Shown here: positions 25,601-33,688 of the stretch, in pieces
Layout of the letters: each line of letters begins with the position of its first letter
Numbering within the stretch: the stretch's first letter is position 1
Assembly: GCF_017744045.1 (NCBI RefSeq)
Contig: NZ_JAGHRD010000004.1
DNA: 64,000 bases
Source of the DNA: Pelagimonas sp017744045
GTDB taxonomy: Bacteria > Pseudomonadota > Alphaproteobacteria > Rhodobacterales > Rhodobacteraceae
Direction: 5' to 3' (one strand)
Notes under the pieces: generated by a model
Told to the model about the DNA's origin: nothing
The model's input: the letters and a program-made list of their open reading frames with translations, nothing else
Databases searched by the model: none
Position numbers and translations under genes: made by a program

Positions 25601-28600
25601 GCTGTCATTGTCCAGACCGCTGCCCGAGACAAAGACATCATCGCCGCCTTCACCATGCACGGTATCGTCGCCCGCACCGGCGATGATGGTGTCATCGCCT
25701 TCGCCCGCTTCGACACTGTCATCATTCGAGCTGTCCGAATGATCGAGATTGTCGATCATGTCGCCATGGGGATCACCGGTATAAGCGGTGTCGATCACCT
25801 CGCCTGCGCCGTTGCCAGAGACCACGTAATCATTGGTGACACTGCCCAAAGGCACGCCAATCGCATTCAACTGCGCCGGGGTCAGCACCTCGGAGGGGGG
25901 GACGCCGTCGAGGGTCAGAACCACCATACCGGGGAAGGTCAGCACCGCATTGCCGCTGCCATCATCGGTGACGGTGACATCATCGGTGGTGACCGGATCA
26001 CCGTCATCATTGGTCAGGCCCGTGACATCAAGCAAATCGTTGCCGGTAAAGCTCCCGTCTCCGTTATCGGTCGGGGACTCAAAACCGCCAACCGTGTCTG
26101 AGCCACCCAGATCAGCCAGAACCAGCGTATCTGTGCCCGAGCCAAGGATGATGTTTTCAATCTCGTCAAAGGTCAGCGTACTGGTGCCATCGGTGACGGT
26201 CCCCGCCTCGGCATTGGCCTGGGTCAGATCAATGCGCAGTGCGTCGGTCACGGCGCTGAGATCCAGCGTATCGCCAACAGTTTCAGCGACCCCTTCGGCA
26301 TCGACCGTGTCATTGCCAAAGTTGTTTTCGATATGGAACGTATCGTCGCCAAAGCCGCCCCAGAGGAAGTCATCCCCTTCGCCGCCCCATAGCGCGTCAT
26401 TGTCATAGGACCCGCGCATCCAGTCATTGCCGGTACCGCCGATCAGCGTATCTGCGCCCTCATTCCCTTCGAGCGTGTCATCGCCCGCGCCGCCCAGAAC
26501 AGTGTCTGAGCCGACCTCGCCATAAAGCGAGTCGCTGCCATCGCCGCCAACAAGGCTGTCATCGCCATCGCCACCGCGCACGCTGTCATGGCCTTCGCCG
26601 CCCAACACCGTATCGCCACCGCCGCCACCGTGGACCGAGTCGTCTCCGATTCCGGCATCGACGCTGTCATGGCCTTCGCCCGCATCAATTGTGTCGTTGT
26701 CGACACCGCTGAGAATGGTGTCATCCCCATCTCCGGCCAGCACGGAATCCGCGTTTGAGCCATCGGAATGGTCGTTATTCTCGATAAAGTCGCCTTCGGG
26801 ATCGCCGGAATAGGTTTCGTCGATCAGATCCGCGCCAGTGGTGCCTTCGACGATGAAATCACCGGGCGACAAGGTGACGCCCATGGCAAAGAGCTGAGTT
26901 TTGTCTTCGACATCCGACATGGGAACGCCGGACAGGGTCAGGCTTGTTCCATCGGGGAAGTTTAATACCGCATCGCCTGTGCCGTCGCCATTGGTGTCGG
27001 TGACGTCAATGTCTTCGGTGCTGATCGGGTTGCCGCTGTCATCGGTCATGCCCGACAGATCCAACAGGTCTTGTGGGCTATAGGTGCCATCGCCATTGTC
27101 GGTTGGGGCTTCGAAGCCGATGATGGTGTCATTGCCGTCACCATCCCCCATGCGGATCACATCCGCCTCTCCATCCCCGGCACCGATGTCGAACACATCG
27201 TCACCCGCGCCGCCGTCAACCGTATCGGCTCCGGCCCCAGTGGACACGCTGTCATTGCCATCGCCGCCTGTAACGCTGTCATCGGCGTCACCGGTTTCCA
27301 CATGCTCGATTTCCGAGAAATTGATCGTGGTCGTGCCAAGCTGCATTGTGCCAGCTTCCGGATCGGTTGGGGACAGATCCACCGTGACCGAGCCGGTGTA
27401 ATCCCCGACGCTCAGCGTATCGCCTCCGGTCTCGGCGTTTTCGCCGCCCGTGACGCTGGCTGTGGTCCCATCCAACAGCGTACTGTCGGCGGTGAAGAGA
27501 TCATCGCCGTCAAAGCCTGCAGCGGTGTCACCGCCGCCAATCTGAATGCTATCATCGCCGGTGCCGCCATAGAGTTCATCCGCGCCCGCGCCACCATCCA
27601 GCGTATCATTGCCAGCGCCGCCATAGACCGTATCCGCATCCGCGCCCGAGGAGATGGAATCATCGCCGCCATAGCCATAGACCAGATCCGCATCGGACCC
27701 GTCGGAATGATCACCCCCGTCAATCACATCGCCTTCGGGATCACCCAGATAGCCAACATCAATGGTTTCGCCCGCGCCGGTGCCTTCGACGATGAAATCC
27801 GCAATCGGGCTTGGGGCTGGGATACCGATGCTTTGCAGCTCGGCCGCGTCGTTTACATCTGCAGGTGCCACGCCAATCAGGGTGATTGCCTCGCCGCCCG
27901 GAAAGGTCAGCACGGCATTGCCGCTGCCATCATCGCTGACCACCACATCATCCGTGGTGACAGGTGTCGTGCCGCCATCCGAGGTCAAGCCAGACACATC
28001 CAATTGGTCATTGGTGCTGCCATCGCCGCTGTCAGTCATGTCAAAGGCGCTGACCGTGTCGCTGCCCGAGCCATCCGCCAGAACAACCGTATCGCGCCCA
28101 CCGCCAAGGCCCACGACCTCGAACTCGCTAAAGGTGGCGCTGTTGGCCCCACTGGTGATGCTGCCGCTTTCGGCCCCGCTCAGGTCAACCGTGGCGTCCG
28201 TGGTCAGCCCGGCAAAGTCGATGGTGTCATTGTCACCGCCGCCTTCACCACCGGTGATGGTGTCCGTGCCAAACCCGTCACCGAGCTGAAAGAAATCTTC
28301 GTCATCGCCACCAGACAGCGAGTCATCGCCCGCGCCGCCAATCAGCGTATCCTGACCCGCGCCCGCATCGACGACCTCATTGCCACTGCCACCGGTAAAG
28401 CTGTCATCCTGATCGGTCAGGGTCAGGGCTTCGATCTCGGTAAAGGTGATGCTGTCACTGCCAGAGGTCACATTGCCGGCCTCATCACCTGTATAGGTCA
28501 CGCTCACGCCGTTGCCGGTCACGCCGCTCAGGTCCAGCCTATCAAAGTCGCTGCCTGTGGTGACAGCTTCGCCACCCGCAACGGTGTCGTTGCCAAAACC

Positions 28601-30235
28601 ATCCTCAAAGGTGATCACATCCTGATCGGCACCGCCATCAATCAGATCGTTGCCGACTCCACCGTTCAGCGTGTCCTGCCCCTCATCCCCATTCAGGGTG
28701 TCATCGCCGGTCATGCCGTAGATCAGGTCATCGCCAAGGCCGCCATCGATGCTGTCATTCTGGTCTTCCGGGGTGGCGTAAATCGTCGTCCCGGGCGAGG
28801 AAAACCCGTCTGTCGAAAAAGCATAATTCGTCCCGGCCCCGCGTGACGTGACCTCGAACACCAGCGAATGCTGGCCGGTATAGGCAAATTGCGCCCAGTG
28901 GTTCTCATCCGCATTGCCCGAGCTGGTACCGTCGGAAGAGGCCGAAAGCTGTTCGCCACTATCTGCCGGGGTCAAGTTGGTAACGGGCGCGGCCGACAGG
29001 GTCAGGGATTCCACATCCGCCGACAGGGCCGTCACACTTTCCGAGGTGGTATCAACATCATGGAAGGTAAAGCCGCCGCTGATCTGGATCGGCTCACCTG
29101 TGGCCTGATCAAAGAACTCAAAGCCAAAGGTGACGCCGGTCCCGGCAAGAGCTTCGCCGTTTTCGTTGATATAGACTGAGTTGGTGCCAAAATCGACTTG
29201 GATATTGGGATCATCCGCATCCAGAATGGTGATGCGTGCCTGAACCACCGTGCCATCGCTGGTGGTTCCGATATTGTCATAGATTGCATATTGGCCAATG
29301 ACGCCCGTGCCCACATCGCCCGACGACGAAATCGCCGAAAAGTCAAAGCTGGCCAGGGTTCCGGCATCGGTGCCGATATCGGCATCGTCACCATAGATCG
29401 TGTCATTGCCCTCGCCACCCGAAATGGTGTCGCGGCCCGAGCCACCGGCAGCCTCGTCGTCACCTGCGCCAAGGTCAATCAGGTCACTGCCAGACCCACC
29501 ATCAACGCTGTCGGCCCCATCGCCGCCGCTGATCGTGTCTCCGTTCAGCCCGCCGGACAGGCTGTCAGCGCCGTCATTGCCGGTCAGAACATCCGCGCCC
29601 TCACCGCCGACAAAGGTGTCGTCTCCGCCGCCACCGGTCAGGGTGTCATCGCCGTCGCGCCCAACGGCAAAGACGCCATCCGTGGTTGCAGCCGAGGCAT
29701 CAACCGAGTCATCACCGGTGCTGAGAAAGAATCCTTCGACCTCGCTGAACGCGCCGCTGTCGCCATCGGCATCGCTATAAGTCCCGGCCTCGTCGCCGGT
29801 GAAGGTCACCGTCAGCGCATCATCCGCGCCGCTGATATCAACAATGTCCATATCACTGCCGGTTTCGCCGCCAATAATGGTCTCATTGCCATTGCCGATC
29901 ACAAAGGTGTCGGAACCGCCGCCGCCTTCCAGCGTGTCGCTGCCCGTGCTCGATACCAGCGTGTCATCACCTTCGGAGCCCGTCACCGTGTCGAAATAGG
30001 TCAGGAGTGTCGTGCCGCCGATATAGGCATCAGACGCCCCGGCGGTGAAGTCGCCAATCACAAAGGTCGTTGTGCCATCGGAAATGGTGATCTGACCGCT
30101 AAAGACATCATGTTCGACCGTGTAATCGGACCCCAAACCGGAGAAATCCAACTCATGCCCACCAGCGCCTTCGCTGATGCCGGACCAGAAAGCCGGGGAG
30201 TTCCAGTTTGATGTCGTTACCGTATACGTCGCCAT
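22655..30235 (-). CDS. giant RTX (calcium-binding repeat) protein with C-terminal Hint domain
   Basis: Start chosen at 30235, where AGGAGC precedes MATYTVTTSNWNSPAFWS; this gives 2,526 residues. The N-terminus has no Sec signal, as expected for type I secretion. Many haemolysin-type nonapeptides (GGxGxDxL and GGAGDDTI-like) run through the protein, in an extremely acidic, Gly/Asp/Thr-rich chain. Five long modules repeat between about 24.1 and 27.8 kb. Residues 2332-2526 are a Hint_2 domain starting CFTPGTLIKT, with VSPQHRVVMSG as the second block, implying possible self-cleavage. No type I secretion genes are nearby. It is likely an extracellular or surface protein with a structural or adhesive role. 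Confidence 0.93.
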   Translation of the reverse strand: MATYTVTTSNWNSPAFWSGISEGAGGHELDFSGLGSDYTVEHDVFSGQITISDGTTTFVIGDFTAGASDAYIGGTTLLTYFDTVTGSEGDDTLVSSTGSDTLEGGGGSDTFVIGNGNETIIGGETGSDMDIVDISGADDALTVTFTGDEAGTYSDADGDSGAFSEVEGFFLSTGDDSVDASAATTDGVFAVGRDGDDTLTGGGGDDTFVGGEGADVLTGNDGADSLSGGLNGDTISGGDGADSVDGGSGSDLIDLGAGDDEAAGGSGRDTISGGEGNDTIYGDDADIGTDAGTLASFDFSAISSSGDVGTGVIGQYAIYDNIGTTSDGTVVQARITILDADDPNIQVDFGTNSVYINENGEALAGTGVTFGFEFFDQATGEPIQISGGFTFHDVDTTSESVTALSADVESLTLSAAPVTNLTPADSGEQLSASSDGTSSGNADENHWAQFAYTGQHSLVFEVTSRGAGTNYAFSTDGFSSPGTTIYATPEDQNDSIDGGLGDDLIYGMTGDDTLNGDEGQDTLNGGVGNDLIDGGADQDVITFEDGFGNDTVAGGEAVTTGSDFDRLDLSGVTGNGVSVTYTGDEAGNVTSGSDSITFTEIEALTLTDQDDSFTGGSGNEVVDAGAGQDTLIGGAGDDSLSGGDDEDFFQLGDGFGTDTITGGEGGGDNDTIDFAGLTTDATVDLSGAESGSITSGANSATFSEFEVVGLGGGRDTVVLADGSGSDTVSAFDMTDSGDGSTNDQLDVSGLTSDGGTTPVTTDDVVVSDDGSGNAVLTFPGGEAITLIGVAPADVNDAAELQSIGIPAPSPIADFIVEGTGAGETIDVGYLGDPEGDVIDGGDHSDGSDADLVYGYGGDDSISSGADADTVYGGAGNDTLDGGAGADELYGGTGDDSIQIGGGDTAAGFDGDDLFTADSTLLDGTTASVTGGENAETGGDTLSVGDYTGSVTVDLSPTDPEAGTMQLGTTTINFSEIEHVETGDADDSVTGGDGNDSVSTGAGADTVDGGAGDDVFDIGAGDGEADVIRMGDGDGNDTIIGFEAPTDNGDGTYSPQDLLDLSGMTDDSGNPISTEDIDVTDTNGDGTGDAVLNFPDGTSLTLSGVPMSDVEDKTQLFAMGVTLSPGDFIVEGTTGADLIDETYSGDPEGDFIENNDHSDGSNADSVLAGDGDDTILSGVDNDTIDAGEGHDSVDAGIGDDSVHGGGGGDTVLGGEGHDSVRGGDGDDSLVGGDGSDSLYGEVGSDTVLGGAGDDTLEGNEGADTLIGGTGNDWMRGSYDNDALWGGEGDDFLWGGFGDDTFHIENNFGNDTVDAEGVAETVGDTLDLSAVTDALRIDLTQANAEAGTVTDGTSTLTFDEIENIILGSGTDTLVLADLGGSDTVGGFESPTDNGDGSFTGNDLLDVTGLTNDDGDPVTTDDVTVTDDGSGNAVLTFPGMVVLTLDGVPPSEVLTPAQLNAIGVPLGSVTNDYVVSGNGAGEVIDTAYTGDPHGDMIDNLDHSDSSNDDSVEAGEGDDTIIAGAGDDTVHGEGGDDVFVSGSGLDNDSLIGGETGETDGDTVDLTAISDDLTVTFSGDEVGTVTDGIDTLAFEEIETLALGAGNDSVTGSAGDESIAGNGGADTIDGGAGDDTIALGASDGVNDELIFEDGDGNDIIEEFEAPTDNGDGTFTGNDQLDVTGLTDAGGDPVTTDDVTVTDTNGDGTGDAILTFPNGESLTLVGVPVSEVSSPEQLEAIGIPAAAPVSDYVVSGTDAGEVIDTAYTGDPQGDMIDNADHSDGSDDDSVEAGEGDDTIYAGEGDDTVHGEGGDDRFTIDAGLDNDSLIGGETGETLGDEVNLTALSDDLTVTFTGDEAGTITDGTDTTSFEEIERLELGSGNDSVTGSAAADSIAGNGGADTIEGGAGDDTIALGASDGVNDELILDDGFGNDVIEEFETPTDNGDGTFSGNDQLDVTGLTDAGGDPVNTDDVTVTDTNGDGTGDAILTFPNGESVTLVGVPVAEVSSPDQLEAIGIPLAPVAPVPGVVSGTGAGELIDDSYLGDPEGDMVDNGDGPAASDIDTIQAGAGDDTVMAGLDDDSVLGEAGDDVLDGQAGSDTLDGGDGRDTLIGGTGDDDLSGGADEDFFTLNDGFGDDSIDGGETTTTGADQDTIDASGLTGPVTVTYTGDEAGTLSDGTSTATFTGIETILLDDGDDSVDGSGDTGGLVVDGGLGSDTITGGDGDDSLDGGDDADTLTGGDGADTMMGGAGNDVLNVGSGDNAQGGDGDDIFNVGASDVSGGNLTIVGGESGETLGDTLNVTGPATITMTGSESGTVEWLDGSTLSFSEIEQVNYVPCFTPGTLIKTVKGEVDVAEICQGDVILTRDNGYQTVRWAGAKVLRGDEIACNPSLQPIRIARGALGKGMPERDMIVSPQHRVVMSGYAIELLFGEDEVLVAATHLVGRPGITRECPEAGVTYVHFMFDRHELVMSDGTWTESFQPGDLSMAGLDMDQREELLMLFPQLVSPLGREAFGAARMSLKAYQARLLIEV
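24100..27810 (-). repeat. tandem RTX-associated modules within the giant gene
   Basis: On the minus strand, five module openings of the form EGTxAGExID..Y.GDPxGD..D..DHSD appear near 27.8, 26.85, 25.83, 25.0 and 24.18 kb. Each is followed by nonapeptides and, in most, a TDNGDGT / DLLDxxGLT / GVP..EV block. The anchor CATCCAGTTGATCATTGCC occurs at about 24,385 and 25,210, exactly 825 bp (275 codons) apart, and the next equivalent is 816 bp further on. The two copies nearest the 3' end are almost identical, suggesting recent duplication or gene conversion. Confidence 0.85.
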
Positions 30236-30951
30236 GTCAGCGCTCCTAACCTTTGTACTTGCCACACTACGTGGCCCCCGTCGCAAGACGGCATCCGTCA
30301 CTGGTTAGAAACGCCGGGAATTCGGCATGAATGCGGAACGGGCGGGTTAAACTGATGGAATTTCAGACCAAACCTGCCCCAATCCTGCCATTGTTTCGCA
30401 GGCTGGCATTGTCTGACTTGGCTTGTTTCCTGAGGATTTAAGCGAGTTCGAGCGCTCATAAAGAGGATTTCAACCTTTCCAAACCTAGCATGCAGGCGGG
30501 ACCGGTTTGAGAGTGACCTCGCGATGGTATTTCCATCGTTTGTACGGTTGGGGCCCAAGGTGCCGGATTGCCCGCGTTATTATCCCGCATGGCAACCCGG
30601 AAGTAACAAGGATTGTAGGGGGTATTGCCGATCAGACCTGCTCTTATCGGTTGGGACGAGTGGGCCGGAGCCTTGAGCTCCGGCTATTCCGTCGCATCTC
30701 TTCCAGGCATGGATTCGATGCACGGAATCGATCCCTTTAAGTGACGTAAATTTTATACACGTAATGATAGATTGCCCTCGCAAACCCTGACCTTGCGTTT
30801 GAAACACCGCCTAAAAAAGCGGAATTTTTCCAAGTTTTCCCCTTGAGTTGCGGGAATTTACGCAAAAATCACGGTCGGTTCACGCGTTTGGCGCAGATTG
30901 TCATCAAGCGAATTCAAAAACACCAAGCTTCCGACTTGAATGAGGTCAGTC
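30236..30951. other. long intergenic region between RTX and haloperoxidase-like genes
   Basis: About 715 bp separate two divergent genes. No ORF here is convincing. The right half (30740-30930) is AT-rich and probably holds promoters. A perfect hairpin lies at 30664-30684 and is listed separately. Confidence 0.5.
30664..30684. repeat. perfect hairpin in long intergenic region
   Basis: Arms GCCGGAGC (30664-30671) and GCTCCGGC (30677-30684) with a five-base loop. No T-tract follows on either strand. It could be an operator, an RNA structure or a chance palindrome in non-coding DNA. Confidence 0.5.
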
Positions 30952-32424
30952 ATGCGTCCGTCTCCTGCCAGTCCAGCGCCCAGCCTAAGGGTCATCCCCG
31001 GTGCAGGTTTGTCCCCGGAACCCGGCCTGCGATTACAGTCCGATTTGCACAACGAGATGTCGCACAGCGAATGGGCGGCGGAACTGGCGCATTTGTTTGC
31101 CGTTGCCCTGATGCAGGATCAACCGCTTGAGCGGTTGCATCTTGCCCATCACGAAGTGGCATTGGACACGCATCAGCGGTTCAACCTGCACGAAGTCCTG
31201 TGCGAATTGCGCAGTCTCAGCTGGTTTGACACCATGTCAGGACTGCATTCCGACATCGCACAAGAGGCCAGCGACCGGCGCGCGCTGTATTTGAATGCCG
31301 ATAACCAGCTGTGCCTGCGGACCATGTTTCAAACCGGCGTCGCGACGCAGACCGCCAGCTTTGTCCCCTCCCCGCTCCTTATGGCGGACAAGGGCTCGGT
31401 TGCCGGGCAATCCGACACGGTGCCTCCCGCGGTGTCGGCCCCCATGTCTGACTGGCAGATTTGGTGTGCCAGCCATAGCGGTGCCGGTTTGAACCATCTC
31501 ATTGATAACGCGCCGGAAATCTCAACGATCAACGCCTTGGCCAAACATGTCAGCGACATCCCCGCCGCGCGTCCGTTTTTCAACACGGCCCTGTCTGCAA
31601 TGCGCAGCGACGTCGCCCTGGATCGCGGATTGCAAAGCGCCCATGACCTTTGCGAAAGCAATTGGTCCGGGCAACGTTTGCTGTCCCTGATGGCGCAGGC
31701 GGAAAAGCGGGCCACCAAATTTGCCAAATGGCGGGCGACCCATGCCGCGCGTCAGGACCGCCCAGCGGTTATGGCGGCGCGTGTTTCTGTCGCTTTGGAA
31801 AACTTGCAACGCACGCACAAGCCAGAAAACAACTTGCCGCATCAGATCGCCTCTGAGCTGTCTTACGCCGCGCCCAATCTTGTGTCCTGGATGTCCAAGG
31901 TCAACGCATCACTGCGCGACGGCCTTTGCCTGAAACACTGTGTGTTCCTGCCGTTGACGCAAGAATACTCCGCACCTTTGCCCCCCTCTCAGACCGCGGC
32001 GCATATGGTTGTCGGTGGTGCGCTGACGACCCTGATTAAGGCGGTGCTCGACACCGCAACTCCGCATAGCCCGGTGAGCCTTGAAAACGGGCGGTCCGGC
32101 GCGGAGTTGACCGAACAGCTACACCAGCTCTGCGCCAATTTCGCCTTGGCCCGGGTTGCGGGGGGCGGTTATTACTCTTCGGAAAACCATGTTGAGCTGC
32201 GCATGGGACAGTCTATCGCCTTGCTTTTGCTGCGGGAAACCTTAGCGACGGACAATCGCAGCGCCACCTTGTCCTTTGCCGGATTTGATGGCGAACATGT
32301 CGAGCTTAACGCCCATCCGCGCGCGTCCGGCACCGGCACTGTCGAATATCTGCAAGATGGTGATTTGCAGGAATGGCCCGACAGTGCCCCGCGCCAACGC
32401 CCCAACCTCACGGCGGTTGTTTGA
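30952..32424 (+). CDS. vanadium-dependent haloperoxidase-like protein with altered active site
   Basis: I start at 30952, where GAGG precedes ATG; an ATG 12 nt earlier has no such site. The 490-residue product aligns by eye with algal/cyanobacterial-type vanadium bromoperoxidases: EWAAELAHLFAVALMQDQPL near residue 40, a KW..H..R..RP segment (Lys259 to Pro271), a VVGGALTTLIKAVLDT helix after His351, and ARVAGGGYYSSENHVELRMG near residue 400, ending SFAGFDGEHVEL. The usual PSGH is TAAH, and the His that binds vanadate in R-x5-H is Tyr407. Halogenating activity is therefore doubtful. No signal peptide is evident. A cytochrome c gene follows 64 nt later. Confidence 0.62.
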   Translation: MRPSPASPAPSLRVIPGAGLSPEPGLRLQSDLHNEMSHSEWAAELAHLFAVALMQDQPLERLHLAHHEVALDTHQRFNLHEVLCELRSLSWFDTMSGLHSDIAQEASDRRALYLNADNQLCLRTMFQTGVATQTASFVPSPLLMADKGSVAGQSDTVPPAVSAPMSDWQIWCASHSGAGLNHLIDNAPEISTINALAKHVSDIPAARPFFNTALSAMRSDVALDRGLQSAHDLCESNWSGQRLLSLMAQAEKRATKFAKWRATHAARQDRPAVMAARVSVALENLQRTHKPENNLPHQIASELSYAAPNLVSWMSKVNASLRDGLCLKHCVFLPLTQEYSAPLPPSQTAAHMVVGGALTTLIKAVLDTATPHSPVSLENGRSGAELTEQLHQLCANFALARVAGGGYYSSENHVELRMGQSIALLLLRETLATDNRSATLSFAGFDGEHVELNAHPRASGTGTVEYLQDGDLQEWPDSAPRQRPNLTAVV

Positions 32425-32488
32425 CACCGATCAAGGCAATTTATCCGAAACACTCCCAAACTCAGCGCATGAACCAGGAGGACGGATC

Positions 32489-32896
32489 ATGCGCATTTTC
32501 TTACTTTCGGCTTTAGCCAGTGTGACGATTGCAAGCACCGCCGCGGCACAGGATGCCGATATCGGGCGCGCCCATTACCAAACCCATTGCGCCACCTGTC
32601 ATGGGCTGGAGGGGCGCGGGAATGGTCCAATGGCCGGAGTCCTGTTGATCAAACCAGCCAACCTGACCGAGTTGGCCGCCCAAAACGGTGGTCGCTTTCC
32701 CCTCGAGCGTGTGGTCAAACGAATTGACGGGCGCGAACCGCTGGTCAGTCACGGCTCTCCGATGCCGGTCTATGGAGACTACTTTGAAGGGAGGTTTGAC
32801 GTGCCGATGCCGACCGGGGATGGAGACCCGGTCCTGACCTCGCAGCCCGTGGTCGATCTGGTCGCGTTTCTACAAGAATTACAACGGGTTGAATAA
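32489..32896 (+). CDS. exported class I c-type cytochrome
   Basis: Start at 32489 after CAGGAGG. The 135-residue protein has a Sec signal (MRIFLLSALASVTIASTAAA, cut near AAA-QDA) and one haem site, CATCH, with HYQTHCATCHGLEGRGNGP. A distal Met ligand is probably in PMPVYGDYF. It is a periplasmic electron carrier or a subunit of an unknown oxidoreductase. It follows the haloperoxidase-like gene and could share its transcript. Confidence 0.9.
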   Translation: MRIFLLSALASVTIASTAAAQDADIGRAHYQTHCATCHGLEGRGNGPMAGVLLIKPANLTELAAQNGGRFPLERVVKRIDGREPLVSHGSPMPVYGDYFEGRFDVPMPTGDGDPVLTSQPVVDLVAFLQELQRVE

Positions 32897-32911
32897 GGCC
32901 TCCGGGCCAGT

Positions 32912-33622
32912 TCACCCTGCATCGCCCTCGCCTTGGCAGATCCCTTCGGTCTGGACCCCGGCCCAGGGCAACCGCACCCGCCCGGGCCCAAGGGCACGAT
33001 CCAACCCATCAATGGGCATCTCCTTGGCGATCATGGCACGCAGGCGCGCCGTGCGCGGCGCTTTGGGGTCCAGCAAGCGGCAACAGACATATTCCTCGAC
33101 AATCGAGCCCTGCTGCTCATAGCCATAATCCAAAAAGCTCTTGGTGTTATCCGGATCAAACAGATAGGGGTCGGAACTGTTGGCATGTTCCCGCAACGCC
33201 TTTAACGGGTGGTAACCGGTGCGCGCGCGGTTCTGCCATTGCCAGACATGGGTCGCCTCATGCGCCAAAAGCATGGCATAGAACAGATCAATCTGCTCGG
33301 GCCACCCTGCCATAAAGTCCTGCGAATACAGATCCTTGCGATACAAAGTCTTGTTGAATAAGACCGTCGCCGCGGGTGAAACCGTCACCGTTTTGGCCCT
33401 AGTCTGCGGTGGCCAAATGCGTTCCTGACAGGTCGTGCGCGGGCGCACCGGGATTTGATAGGTGACACTGCCAGCAAAATGCCCATCCACAATGCGCATC
33501 TTGCCTGTGTCGAGTTGATCGCCATGAATGGCCTGAAGATAGGCGGTTTCAGACGGGGTCAAAGGACGACCGCAAGCCGCCAGAACCAAAAGGGACAGGA
33601 TCAGAAAAAGACGCGCTAACAT
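32912..33622 (-). CDS. lipoprotein with HExxH-type zinc-protease-like motif
   Basis: A 236-residue protein with a lipobox (LLVLAACG, Cys17). The segment YAMLLAHEATHVWQWQN contains the HExxH zinc motif of gluzincin-type peptidases, followed by YHPLKALREHAN. It then contains a YGYEQQGSIVEEYVCC stretch in which a Glu could be the third ligand. Proteins of this form are common in Rhodobacteraceae but uncharacterised; peptidase activity is inference. It is convergent with the cytochrome gene. Confidence 0.8.
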   Translation of the reverse strand: MLARLFLILSLLVLAACGRPLTPSETAYLQAIHGDQLDTGKMRIVDGHFAGSVTYQIPVRPRTTCQERIWPPQTRAKTVTVSPAATVLFNKTLYRKDLYSQDFMAGWPEQIDLFYAMLLAHEATHVWQWQNRARTGYHPLKALREHANSSDPYLFDPDNTKSFLDYGYEQQGSIVEEYVCCRLLDPKAPRTARLRAMIAKEMPIDGLDRALGPGRVRLPWAGVQTEGICQGEGDAG

Positions 33623-33688
33623 GCCTTTAGAAGGCCCTGAAATCGCAGGTTAAGCAAGGGGTTTGTGCCGGATTTTGACAACCCGGCG

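Noticed and set aside
24100..27810. Regular repeats resembling a CRISPR array
   Set aside because: Repeat units are about 820 bp and keep a protein reading frame; no short repeats with unique spacers and no cas genes.
24392..28846. Long plus-strand open frames (about 569 and 591 codons) opposite the RTX giant
   Set aside because: They are mirror frames of the repeated Gly/Asp codons; they repeat with the same 825-bp period, have no ribosome binding site and no family-like sequence.
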